A stretch of 64,000 nt of DNA, from NCBI GenBank assembly GCA_030278955.1, contig JAOANR010000003.1, forward strand, positions 49,386,902 to 49,450,901, given 5' to 3'. The notes beneath the pieces are model-generated. The model was not told the DNA's origin and did no database searches. It worked only from the letters and a program-made list of their open reading frames with translations. The translations under genes were made by a program, and so were the position numbers. Shown here one piece after another: positions 1 to 10,749 of the stretch (positions are counted from its first letter, which is position 1; the number at the start of each line of letters is the position of its first letter). Origin of the DNA: Hygrophila difformis. Lineage: Eukaryota > Streptophyta > Magnoliopsida > Lamiales > Acanthaceae.

Positions 1-1010
1 ACCAAATCTGTTGCGTCGGTAGAAAAACAAAAGTGGACAGATTTATGGTTCTTGTTGAATCTTTTAGGTTTCGAATGTTTTAAAATCTCCTAAAACCATG
101 TAAGGTTAACTTACAGTGTCTATGAACGTCGGGGATGTCTAATTTGGAGGCGTGGCTTCCAGATCACCGTTCCTCCTCTCCGTTCGTCGGGTTCTGCGAT
201 CTAGATTCGATACGGGGTGTAGAAAGAAAAGAACCGGAGTTAGAATCCGTTTTCGGATTGAAATGTGAAAAGATTTATTGGACTAGAGCTTACCACAACG
301 TTTGGAGACCTTGGATTTTCGTCCAAAGCTGCTGCCTCCGTTTGGTGCTTTCCGTCGACTCCGAATTTAGGGTTTCGAACGTATAGAAGATTGTAGGGTT
401 TTGTAAACTTGTTTGGGGCTCCCAAGGGGCTTATTTATAGAATTCTCAATCCCTAGGGCGTCCACAACCGACCTAAAGGTCTGGAGTCGAGAGATGTTCA
501 ACCGAAAGTCGAAAAATCCGCGTTCGGACGAGAGATTCGCGCAACAAACGAATCTGTGGGGTGGCGCGGTCGTGGCGCGCTAAAGCCACTTCACCGCGCG
601 GCCACCGCGCCGACTTCGCCTGGACTTCGGTCCGGGCGGGTCGTGCGATCCGTCGTGCTTTTCCGCCTCTCTTTCGGGTTTCTATCCCTCTATGCTCCCG
701 AATTCCGATTTCCGGGGTATATTCGGGTTCATACTTTTTCTCTAATTTTATTCTCAGTCTAATTGGATGTTTTGGACTCGAATACTCGAGTTCATTAGTG
801 TCGGGTTTTGGTGTACCATTTATCCATCCTTTTATTGAATTAAATTCCTTTAATTCCTTTTTAAGTAAAAATCTCATTTCTCATTTCCTTATCTTTATTT
901 ATTTCTTTTATTTGCTGGATTTGTTTATTTATTTATAGTATTTATTTTATTTATTATTTATTTATTTAATTATTGTTTTATTTTATGTTGGAAAATTCTC
1001 GGGTATTACA
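1..1010 (-). repeat. 3' LTR of the Tekay-type element (partial)
   Basis: It matches 8578-9587 almost base for base and ends in GGGTATTACA at 1010, the terminal TG..CA of the LTR read from the other strand. The outer part (about 1.6 kb) lies left of the window. Apparent reading frames in it (around 135-386 and 473-938) recur identically in the other LTR and are not genes. Confidence 0.95.
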
Positions 1011-1026
1011 GTCTACCCTCCTTAAG
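1011..1026 (-). other. polypurine tract next to the 3' LTR
   Basis: Read on the minus strand this is a purine-rich AAGGAGGGTAGAC immediately before the LTR start TGTAATACC, the normal place for plus-strand priming. A second purine-rich run (TTAAGGGGGAGAGGATG on the minus strand) lies at about 1215-1231, just past the end of the pol frame. The remaining 1011-1239 holds no gene. Confidence 0.7.
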
Positions 1027-1239
1027 AATCAACTTCGTCCTCGAAGTTGTGTTTCGGCTTTTCTCGTCTCATGCTAAGGTCTTGTGTTTGTTTTATTATG
1101 TTGTGACTGAACTTAGAATTGAAACTTCTAAGCTGCCTACGTACCCGGTAAAGGGATCAAGCCATAACGTAGTTCACAAGTTTACAAAAATGCACGAAAA
1201 ATTAGGGGGTATGACATCCTCTCCCCCTTAAGATTGCAG

Positions 1240-4200
1240 TTATGTCCCCATAACTGTGTCGGAATCGGTTTGGAACAATGTCGGGTATCGTTCCCTCATA
1301 TCGGATTCTACTTCCCAAGTTGCCGTCTCACTTTCGTGGTTTGACCAAAGAACCTTGATCATTTTGATGGTTTTGTTTCTCGTTACTCGTTCCTTAGTAT
1401 CGAGAATACGCACTGGGACTTCTTCGTAAGTCAAATCCTCATCGAGCTCAATTATCTCTGGTTGAAGTACATGTGTCGGGTCCGGCACATACTTCTTTAG
1501 TTGCGAGACATGGAAGACATTATGAACTCTATCTAAGTGCGGCGGTAAAGCCAATCGGTAGGCTAGAGTTCCGACTCGTTCTAGAATTTCGTAAGGTCCT
1601 ATGTATCGAGGACTTAACTTCCCTCGTTTGCCAAAGCGCATCACCCCCTTCATGGGTGATATCTTTAGCATGACTCTATCTCCCACTTGAAATTCTAGGT
1701 CTCGTCGTCTCACGTCGGCATAACTCTTTTGACGGTCTTGAGCGGCTTTCATCTTCCCTTGGATCACTTTGATTTGTTGAGCCATGTCTTCGATAAGCTG
1801 TGGTCCCACTACCACGGACTTATCGTTTTCTTCCCAGCTCAAAGGGCTTCGGCACTTTCGTCCATACAACGCCTCGAAAGGTGCCATGCCGATACTAGCA
1901 TGGTAGCTATTATTATAGGAAAACTCAATCAAGGGTAAATGAGATTCCCAATTCCCTTTGAATTCCAACACACATGCTCTCAGCATGTCTTCTAGTGTTT
2001 GGATTGTTCTCTCGGTTTGACCATCCGTCATCGGGTGGAATGCGGTGCTCATTTTGATTTGAGTACCGAGAGCTTTTTGTAACTCTGTCCAGAAATGAGA
2101 GACAAATCTACTGTCTCTATCGGAAATGATATCATGTGGTACTCCATGTCGTCGTACCACATTATCAATATAGGCTCGGGCCAATTGGTCCATAGTCCAC
2201 GTGTCTTTCATTGGGATAAATATGGCTGTCTTCGTTAGCCTATCCACAATCACCCAAATCTTGTTCATGCCTTTAGGTGATCGGGGTAATCCCGAGACAA
2301 AGTCCATTGAGATGCTATCCCACTTCCAACTTGGAATCTCTAGTGGTTGCATCAATCCTAAGGGTTTATGTCGCACTGCCTTAACCTTTTGGCAGGTGAG
2401 ACATCTTGCCACGAAATTTGCCACTTCCTTCTTCATTCCCGGCCACCAATAGATCTTCTTCAGATCTTTGTATAGCTTGTCACCTCCGGGATGTACGGAA
2501 TATGGCGTGTTGTGCCCTTCCTCCATCAATCTTTGCTTCAACTCGGCACATTTAAGAGGCACACACCATCTCCCTTTAAAGCGGATGCTTCCATCCTCGT
2601 GGACAGCCAATCCTATTGCCTTTCCTTCGGCAATATACCCTTTTATCTTCTCGAGTTTCGGGTCGCCCGGTTGAGCGAGTCGAATCTCGTCTAATATTGG
2701 AGTTTCTACGACCATAGCATTGACCGTTTCTCTCACTGTGCCAGGATGCACAAGTTCTAACTCCAATCTTGCCAAATCCATGTACAATGCCGGCGGAATT
2801 ACCAACGCGTTTGTCACGTGTTGGGTTTTCCGACTTAGGGCATCGGCTACCACATTCGCCTTCCCCTCGTGGTATGCTATCTCTAAATCGTAGTCTTTAA
2901 TAAGTTCCAACCACCTTCGCTGTCTCAAATTCAACTCCTTCTGAGTGAATATATATTTCAAGCTCTTGTGGTCGGTGAACATTCGACACTTCCGCCCATA
3001 AAGATAATGTCTCCATATCTTTAGAGCGAAAACGACCGCTGCCAACTCCAGGTCGTGGGTCGGATAATTTTCCTCGTGAGGTTTTAGTTGGCGTGATGCA
3101 TAGGCTACGACTCTCGAGTCTTGCATCAAGACACAACCTAAACCTTCCTTCGAAGCATCGCTATATACTTCGAAGTCACCATTTTCTGATGGTAATGTTA
3201 ATACGGGTGTGGTTGTGAGTCGTTTCTTCAGCTCTTGAAACGATGTCTCACATGCTTCGGTCCACTCGTATTTTGCTCATTTCTTAAGTAGCTGGGTCAA
3301 AGGACGTGCAATCCTTGAAAAGTCCTTCACAAATCGTCTATAATATCCGGCTAACCCAAGGAAACTCCTTATTTCCGTTGGACTTTTCGGAGTTGCCCAT
3401 TCAGTTACGGCAGAAACTTTTGCCGGATCCACTGATACTCCATCAGCGGATACTATGTGTCCGAGAAATGCCACTTCTTTCAGCCAGAAGTCACATTTCG
3501 ACAGCTTGCCGTATAGCTGATTTCTTCGCAAGATTTCCAACACTTGATGTAAGTGTTTTGCATGCTCCTCCTCGCTCTTCGAGTAGATCAGGATGTCGTC
3601 GATGAACACTACGACACACTGGTCTAACAATTCTCAGAACACGTTGTTCATGAGATTCATGAACATGGCCGGAGCATTTGTTAACCCGAAGGATAACACT
3701 GTGAACTCGTAATGGCCATATCGTGTTTGAAACGCCGTCTTTGGAATGTCCTTCTCGGCAATCCTCAATTGATGGTACCCAGATCGCAAATCGATCTTCG
3801 AGAATACTGAAGCTCCCTTCAGTTGATCAAACAGATCCTCTATTCTCGGTAGGGGGTATTTATTCTTAATGGTCACTTGGTTTAGTCCTCGGTAATCTAT
3901 GCAAAGACGTAGTCCTCCGTCTTTCTTCTTGACAAACAAAACCGGTGCTCCCCAAGGGGACGTACTCGGTCTTATGTAACCTTTTCCCAATAGCTCCTCG
4001 AGTTGTTCCTTTAACTCCTTCATTTCCAGTGGTGCCATCCGGTACGGAGCTTTTGAGACAGGCTCTGTCCCCGGAATGAGATCTATCGTGAATTCAAGAT
4101 CTCTCTCAGGTGGCATGCCCGGAACGTCTTCAGGGAACACGTCCGGGTATTCTCTTACCACTGGTATGCTATCAACCTTGTTCTCTTCCGCCTCAAGGTT

Positions 4201-5964
4201 GTGCACATAGCGCGCATATAGTTCATACCCCTTACGCATCAAGTTACTTAGTTTAAGTGCACTAAAGATTTTGTTACTTTTCTTAGGGGGCTGAGAGTAA
4301 AAGATAACTCTCTTTCCCCTACTTTTTGACAAGGTGATCTTTTGCTTTTGGCATTCGATCACCGCTTTATACTGGGATAGCCAATCCATCCCCAGTATGA
4401 TGTCAAAGTCTCTTAAGTTAAATTCTACCAAGTTCGCGAAGAATTCTACGTTCTTTATCACTATAGGAATTCCGTTATATCGTTTAGAGCAAGACACTAC
4501 TTCTCCAGAAGGCAATTGAATTCCTAAGCTAATTCTCTCGCACTTAGGTAGATCTAACTCAGACACTATCCTTGATGCAATAATTGAGCAACTAGCTCCA
4601 GAATCAAATAGAACTCTAAGGGGTGTATTCAAAACGTGAAATGTACCTGCCATCACTTCTCCTTGCGCAGGCACGTCCGCTTGGTTCACCACGTTCAGCC
4701 TCCCCATAGGGCGTCCCTGATTGCCCTGCTGATTCGCATTCGGCTGCTGATTTTGTTGCTGGTTTTGATTCTGTGGGGGCGGAGGTCGTTGGTTCTGGTT
4801 CTGGTTCTGCGGTCTATTTTGAGGGGGTCTGTACCCTTGGTTATTCCCGTTTCGACCGTTTTGGTTTTGAGGCTGTTCTTGCCCCGCGACCAAATCGTCC
4901 CTCTTCGTTATGTTCTCGAGCCTAGTTCGACAATCCCGTCGAACATGACACATTCGACCGCATCGGTAACAAGCGCCTTGTTGCGGGAATCCCCTTGCCA
5001 GATGGGGTCGTCCACATCTCGGGCAAGGCGGTACCGGATCTTCCTGGTTGAACCTCCTCCCAGTGTTGTTTTGTTGGGGCCTATTTGACCCTCTGCGCTG
5101 CTCGTTCCTTCCAGTGTTGTTCTCGTTTCTCGAGTCTCGGCTTCTCTTGTCTTGAGGACCCCTGCCGGACTCCCCACTCACCCTTCTTTTCAGCTGCTGC
5201 ACGCGTGCTACCGCCACAGCGCGATCGTATACGGCTTGCAAATCGGGGTAGTGTACCCCCGCGATCACTTCGCGCACAGACAGGTTCAGTCCCATCTCGA
5301 ACTTTTGTGCCTTTTCCGCATCAATAGGCACTAGCCTCGGTGCGAACCTCACCAGCTCCTTGAAGCGGGTGTAGTATTCCTGCACCGTTTGGCTTCCTTG
5401 CTTCAACGACAGGAATTCTTCGTACATGGCAGCTTTAGTACTCAAGGGATAGAATCGATCCCTGAGTAGTTCCATCATCTCCATCCACGAGTAAGGCTCG
5501 TCATCTTCAGTTAGTTTGGCTTGCGTCGCTTGCCACCAGTCGTCAGCTTCGCCTCCCTAGTAGTATGAAGCGACATGTACCCTCTCTCCTTCCGGACATT
5601 TGACCGCTCCCAGCAGCTTGTCAAAAGTCCGGATCCATTCCTCCAGTTTAGCTGGATCCTCCTCACCAGCATAGTGGGGCGGCTGGTAGGGATTCACCAT
5701 CGCCAGGTAGTTAGGGCGAGCTTGGGGCGGGGGTACCGCCGCAGCTTGACCCTGGTTGACTTGCGCGTTCCCGAGCGCAATCAACACTTCCTCTATCGTC
5801 CTAAGACGATCGCCCACATTGTTTGGTGCGGGGGCGTCCTGCGCACCTTGGGGTTGTTCCATTTCAGGTTGAATCGGTTCAGTGACGTTTGGTAGTGTCT
5901 CAGTAGGAGTTTCAGTGGTGGTTTGGGGAGCGGTTTGAGTCCTTCCTCTTCCTCTGGGTGCCAT
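1240..5964 (-). pseudogene. gag-pol polyprotein of Tekay-type chromovirus, three in-frame stops
   Basis: Starting at ATG 5964 (MAPRGRGRTQ) one continuous frame of about 1,574 codons runs to 1240 without a frameshift. In order it shows a gag domain, a CX2CX4HX4C zinc knuckle ([14 protein letters not shown], near 4950-4990), an aspartic protease (LFDSGAS, near 4590), reverse transcriptase with FIDDILIYS (near 3600), RNase H (near 2820-3120), an integrase with an HHCC zinc-binding region and DDE core, and a chromodomain-like end ([12 protein letters not shown]...ATWE, near 1275-1390). It would make the particle, copy RNA into DNA and integrate it. Stops occur at 5557-5559 (TAG, in gag), 3634-3636 (TGA, just before FIDD) and 3277-3279 (TGA, before RNase H). 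The sequence context at 3634 fits a CGA to TGA change, the mark of methyl-C deamination. The rest of the frame is open, so inactivation is recent. Confidence 0.93.
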
Positions 5965-6235
5965 TCTGGTACAAATAGGATAGTTTAGGACTGATGAATT
6001 TAGCATATAGTCTAAGCAATTTCTATGAATGTATATGTGTGTAGTAATTTAGCACGTGGTGCTCTGTTCGGGTTAAGAAGCATCGTATGCTTCGGGGTTT
6101 TATTTTATTTTGTTTTGTTTTGTTTTGATTTAAAAAAAATAAATCGGGCATTTTATTTCCTCAAAAGAATTTTTTTTTTTTTTGTACACAAGTAGAAATA
6201 TTTTTCTAGCAAAACAATGTCTAACAATAGAATCT
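5965..6235. other. gag leader without clear gene
   Basis: This 271-bp stretch separates the gag start from the small upstream frame. It contains a GTTTT-type run (about 6105-6125) and a T-run (6169-6182). I see no coding sequence. Confidence 0.6.
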
Positions 6236-6571
6236 CTAGTGCCTCATGACGTCTCCCGGTGGGGTAGCAGGATCTTCCTCCGGATCTTCCTCCTCCGAAC
6301 TCGGCGGTAGTAGGTCGTCAAAGATAGTGTTTAAGTCTTGCCCCTGGGCATCGATGTATTCCTTTAGTATTAAGTTTTGTGTAGTGAGGGTTTGGACTTG
6401 GCGTTCGAGTTGGATTATGCGGTGATGATCCGCCTCTCTCAAGTTGCCCATGTGATGTAAATTGGCCTCCAACTGAGCCATACGGTACTTCATCTGCTCT
6501 AGGGTCTGGTGGGAATCGAGATGAACACTCATCATCCTGAACATCAACTGCATCATATCTTGACTAGCCAT
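6236..6571 (-). CDS. small coiled-coil protein encoded upstream of gag in the Tekay-type element
   Basis: A 111-codon frame starts MASQDMMQLM and ends PGDVMRH, in the sense direction of the element between the primer binding site and gag. Residues 15-80 are rich in L/M/H/Q/E with heptad spacing (LEQMKYRMAQLE, IIQLERQVQTLT), which suggests a coiled coil. The C-terminal third is acidic and proline-rich (SSEEEDPEEDPATPP). There are no cysteine pairs, signal peptide or membrane segment. Its frame is intact while gag-pol carries three stops. I do not recognise the family. It may be an additional structural or regulatory protein of this retrotransposon lineage, or a coincidental open frame. The bias toward coiled-coil residues and the acidic tail argue for real coding. 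Confidence 0.5.
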   Translation of the reverse strand: MASQDMMQLMFRMMSVHLDSHQTLEQMKYRMAQLEANLHHMGNLREADHHRIIQLERQVQTLTTQNLILKEYIDAQGQDLNTIFDDLLPPSSEEEDPEEDPATPPGDVMRH

Positions 6572-6591
6572 CTAGCGCAAGCCAGAGATCT

Positions 6592-6762
6592 AAGTTAATA
6601 TTCGCCAAGATTCTAAGTTCAATTCGCCAAGATTCTAGGTTCAAGTTTCGCCAAGATGTTAAGTTCAAGTTTCGCCAAGATGCTAAGTTCAAGTTTCGCC
6701 AAGATGCTAAGTTCAAGTTTCGCCAAGATGCTAAGTTCAAGTTTCGCCAAGATTTTAGGTTC
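6592..6762 (-). repeat. 24-bp tandem repeat in the retrotransposon leader, about 7 units
   Basis: Units built on TTCGCCAAGATGCTAAG with a TTCAAG spacer repeat head to tail; outer copies carry substitutions or small deletions. Because 24 is a multiple of three, the array reads as an 8-residue repeat (LNLASWRN) on the minus strand, overlapping the start of the small coiled-coil frame. I regard that as a by-product of the period, not a protein. Confidence 0.85.
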
Positions 6763-6972
6763 ATAGCAGAGATGCGACATGCAAATGCAAATGCTTTTTC
6801 CCCCCAATAATAATTTAATGCACCATATATATATATTTTTCCATGGGTTTTAAAATAAAGAATAAAAATTCTTCCATGGAAATAATACTTTAAAATTTAA
6901 AATAATAGTCAAAATATTAATAATAGTTTAAAAATAGTAATGGTTTAAAAATAGTAGTTTAAAAAATAGCCG
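6763..6972. other. AT-rich 5' leader of the Tekay-type element
   Basis: Stretch rich in TTTAAAATA-type words and one ATATATATATATA run (about 6825-6837). No gene seen. Confidence 0.6.
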
Positions 6973-6988
6973 GGCTCTGATACCAACT
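6973..6988 (-). other. primer binding site complementary to tRNA-iMet
   Basis: On the minus strand the LTR end GGTGTTACA is followed by AGT and then TGGTATCAGAGCC. TGGTATCAGAGC is the standard plant retrotransposon primer binding site for initiator tRNA-Met. It fixes the element's orientation and the inner edge of the 5' LTR. Confidence 0.95.
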
Positions 6989-9587
6989 TGTAACACCCCG
7001 GTTTTTGGTCACCCAGGTCGGGATGTCACCGCCACATCTCCCTAGTAAGACACGGTTTCTCCGAGCTTACTAAAGAGATGCAAGGCTAGGTATTGCAGTA
7101 TTTAAAACATTTAAAGCATTCAAAATAGCCCATACAATATAATTCGAAAATAATAATAGCATAGCGCAGCGGAAATATTTAGTTTAGTACAGTATCGCAG
7201 CGGAAAATATAAAAAGGGCCGACATGGCCAAAACACGGGTTAAACAGGCCCGTTCATAATATAGTCTAAGTACGAAATTTAAAAGCAAAATAACAATCCC
7301 CAAAATCTCATGCATGATTCGTGCTCACACATGCTCATTCCACATATTCTGTAAAGAAAGGGATAAAAATGGTTTTGGTCAGCAAAATTGCTGAGTAAGT
7401 TAACACATGCATGATCGTAGGGTTTAAAAGCCATTAATTTAATAATTTAACAAAAGCATTATAATAACATAATATTTAATTTCATCTAATCCATATCCAA
7501 TAGCATAATTTATCTCAGGCTTTATTTAATAACACATATCACATGGTTTCATCACAAAAGCCATAATTTAAATAAAGCATTTAAATAATTTAATTAGATA
7601 ATAACATAATTTAATCTAATTTAATTTAATTTAGAATCCCCATTACATTCCCGATTTGGTATTTCAAAGTTTCACGATAGCATCGCGATGTCAACAAGTT
7701 TAGCCGGTAGCCCGGCGACCGCAACCGTATCAGCCATACCCAGTACCACTCCGGAGCCTCGGGAAACCCATACGGATATTCACGAGAGTGTAGGCTCTAA
7801 GTTTCGCCGTTTAGGCAATCCATATCTCAAATTTAGCGCGCGGGGTCACCATCGTCCATTACGGCACGAAGTGAATCGTTAGGGGGCACCCTGCAGAGAG
7901 CTCACCCCTAATTTTAATTTATCAAGTTTGTAAGGGGATTTAATTTTTAAAATCTGCCTTCCATTATATTTATTTAGAAATAATATCTCAATTCGTTTCA
8001 ACCCTAAAGGTTAATTCCATGTTTCAACAAGATTTCAAGATTTCGTTTCGGTAAATCACAGTTTACTCCAAAATTCGTCTAAAATCAGATTTAATTCCAA
8101 AAATTCCAAAATTTCATATTTGACTCGGAAACATCAAGATCTACAACTTTCGTGTTTTAACTTTTTCAATCCGAGATACCTAAGTAGGTCAAAATCACAA
8201 ATTTTCGCATAAGAACAATTCTGTCCGAGTTTAATATGTCACAGTTTAAAGATTTCAAATCCTACCATATCAATTCAACTCCAAATTTAATGAAATTTGA
8301 CAGGGATCATCTTAAGACATTTATCTACAACTTTCATGTTCGGCCAAAGATCTAAAACAGCCTAGATCCTATGTCAAAAACGTGATCAAGATCATTCCTA
8401 AGTTCTGTCCAAGATTTCGAGATCTAGATTCAAACAGTTCGGTTTCAACGGGTTTTCACATATCAAATCAGCTCCAAAAATTCTCAAATTTTTACAGTAG
8501 CTAGGTCTAAGTCTTAGGAACGTTTTTCGTGTTTTAAGTTTTTCCGTTTGAGTTCGTTTTAAGGGTCGGAAAAATTCACCAAATCTGTTGCGTCGGTAGA
8601 AAAACAAAAGTGGACAGATTTATGGTTCTTGTTGAATCTTTTAGGTTTCGAATGTTTTAAAATCTCCCAAAACCATGTAAGGTTAACTTACAGTGTCTAT
8701 GAACGTCGGGGATGTCTAATTTGGAGGCGTGGCTTCCAGATCACCGTTCCTCCTCTCCGTTCGTCGGGTTCTACGATCTAGATTCGATACGGGGTGTAGA
8801 AAGAAAAGAACCGGAGTTAGAATCCGTTTTCGGATTGAAACGTGAAAAGATTTATTGGACTAGAGCTTACCACAACGTTTGGAGACCTTGGATTTTCGTC
8901 CAAAGCTGCTGCCTCCGTTTGGTGCTTTCCGTCGACTCCGAATTTAGGGTTTCGAACGTATAGAAGATTGTAGGGTTTTGTAAACTTGTTTGGGGCTCCC
9001 AAGGGGCTTATTTATAGAATTCTCAATCCCTAGGGCGTCCACAACCAACCTAAAGGTCTGGAGTCGAGAGATATTCAACCGAAAGTCGAAAAATCCGCGT
9101 TCGGGCGAGAGATTCGCGCAACAAACGAATCTGTGGGGTGGCGCGGTCGTGGCGCGCTAAAGCCACTTCACCGCGCGGCCACCGCGCCGACTTCGCCTGG
9201 ACTTCGGTCCGGGCGGGTCGTGCGATCCGTCGTGCTTTTCCGCCTCTCTTTCGGGTTTCTATCCCTCTATGCTCCCGAATTCCGATTTCCGGGGTATATT
9301 CGGGTTCATACTTTCTCTCTAATTTTATTCTCAGTCTAATTGGATGTTTTGGACTCGAATACTCGAGTTCATTAGTGTCGGGTTTTGGTGTACCATTTAT
9401 CCATCCTTTTATTGAATTAAATTCCTTTAATTCCTTTTTAAGTAAAAATCTCATTTCTCATTTCCTTATCTTTATTTATTTCTTTTATTTGCCGGATTTG
9501 TTTATTTATTTATAGTATTTATTTTATTTATTATTTATTTATTTAATTATTGTTTTATTTTATGTTGGAAAATTCTCGGGTATTACA
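6989..9587 (-). repeat. 5' LTR of the Tekay-type element
   Basis: Complete 2,599-bp LTR from TGTAACACC to GGGTATTACA on the plus strand (TG...CA). Its last 1,010 bp match the left LTR. It contains no genuine gene; short frames at 7688-7882, 8398-8607, 8712-8963 and 9050-9515 are LTR sequence. Sequence right of 9587 belongs to the pararetrovirus. Confidence 0.95.
9008..9016 (-). promoter_or_regulatory. LTR TATA box
   Basis: Reads TATAAATAA on the minus strand, in the GC-richer part of the LTR where transcription of the element would start. An identical copy is at about 431-439 in the left LTR. Confidence 0.55.
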
Positions 9588-9599
9588 CTTTTCAAGGAT

Positions 9600-10749
9600 G
9601 ACGATCTCGAATCGAACCATGGAAAGAATAATGCGACAAGATTCCAACCTCAGCCCATATGACGGATTCAGAATTGGCGGGATTGGACGAGTTCTTAACC
9701 AGATGGGACTCAACCAGAGAAGACATAACATCATCTACAAGGTAAGTGCAGGTGAGTTTGCAATTCCTATGGAACTTACTTGTATTGTTATGGATATGCA
9801 ATTAATTCCTAAAGAAGAAATTCTTGAGGAATTAAGCAGAATGAAGGAGGAAATCGCCATTACCATGAAATGGATCCACATAGGAGCCATCGAACTAGTA
9901 ATTAAGGCAACCTTCAAAGAGGGCATTGATTCTGAATTACATCTATCAGTCACTGATAGAAGAATCAATAACCTTAGAGATGGTCTTCTTGGGACTATGG
10001 TAGGAAATTTATATGTTGGGAAGTTAATGTTTGACATACATCCCAGAATTTCCTATAGCTTAGCTGACCAAGATTTTAGTAGAGTTCTAACCCTTCATCA
10101 GGATTTTAAAAGAAAAGATCTGATGAAAGAAGGAAACAGGCCATATTCTATAACCTATAGAATCTCTTATGCACTTTCCAATAGTCATCATTCTGACTTA
10201 TTTCTCAGGAAAGAATATATAGAAATTACTAGAATTTTCAAGGAATTTGCTAAATTCATGACTCCAAATCCTACCCAGATTCCAAGGTTAGGAGGAGTAG
10301 ACATACAGATAAGAGATCATCTAATTCTAGACAGATCAACGAGTGCTAGAATTGAGTACGCAAACCGTATGTCTTTTTCGGAAGACAGAATTATGGCATA
10401 TAAAGGGAAGGAGTTCATCAAAGATCTAACTCCTCAATCCATTGGGGTAGATAATTTAAAGATTAAATACCCTGAAGGATGGAAAGAAATACGAGTAATA
10501 TTTGACATCACTGAAAAGATTAACCGTTTTCCATGTGATGACTTATACTACTTGCAGCAGCCATCAATTGGAACCTATGAAGGAACAATTGAAATTGCAG
10601 GACATGAGATCAGAGTCCCAGGCACCGCCGGAAAAGACAATGGGGTTATGATTTTGGGATTAAGTTTTCTCGAAAATCATAAACCATGGGTAAGAAAGGA
10701 TAATGGTATAGAATTTAATCTGAAGGGTCACACCATCAGAATTAAATGA
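9600..10749 (+). CDS. pararetrovirus movement protein (30K superfamily), 5' end uncertain
   Basis: The frame is open from the LTR junction to TGA at 10749, with the first viral ATG at 9600; the 5' part may have been lost at the junction. The central part (about residues 90-170) resembles the caulimovirid cell-to-cell movement domain, with an IHIGAIELVIKA strand followed by TDRRI and a GNLYVGKLMF segment. Such proteins act at plasmodesmata, forming tubules or enlarging the pore. Its stop overlaps the start of the next gene (ATG at 10746), a compact arrangement typical of these viral genomes. No internal stop is seen. Expression from this truncated copy is unlikely because its promoter lies downstream in linear order. 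Confidence 0.75.

Larger units (their letters stand above)
1..9587 (-). mobile_element. Gypsy/Tekay-type chromovirus LTR retrotransposon (left LTR truncated by window)
   Basis: Two copies of a long LTR in the same orientation flank an internal region with a gag-pol reading frame on the minus strand. On the minus strand the LTR begins TGTAATACCCGAG and ends GGGGTGTTACA. A tRNA-iMet-type primer site follows the right-hand (5') LTR and a purine tract precedes the left-hand (3') LTR. A C-terminal chromodomain-like segment and a very long LTR (about 2.6 kb) fit the Tekay/Del chromovirus lineage. Comparing positions 1-1010 with 8578-9587 by eye I count about eight differences, all transitions and no indels, so the insertion is young. 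It lies directly against an endogenous pararetrovirus and probably split it; the other half would be left of the window. Three in-frame stops make it non-autonomous. Confidence 0.93.

Noticed and set aside
135..938. Several open frames repeated at 8712-9515
   Set aside because: They are the two LTR copies of the same retrotransposon; frames are on both strands and low-quality.
6564..6807. Frames encoding an 8-residue LNLASWRN-type repeat
   Set aside because: The 24-bp DNA repeat is divisible by three, so any frame yields a peptide repeat; several frames are open.
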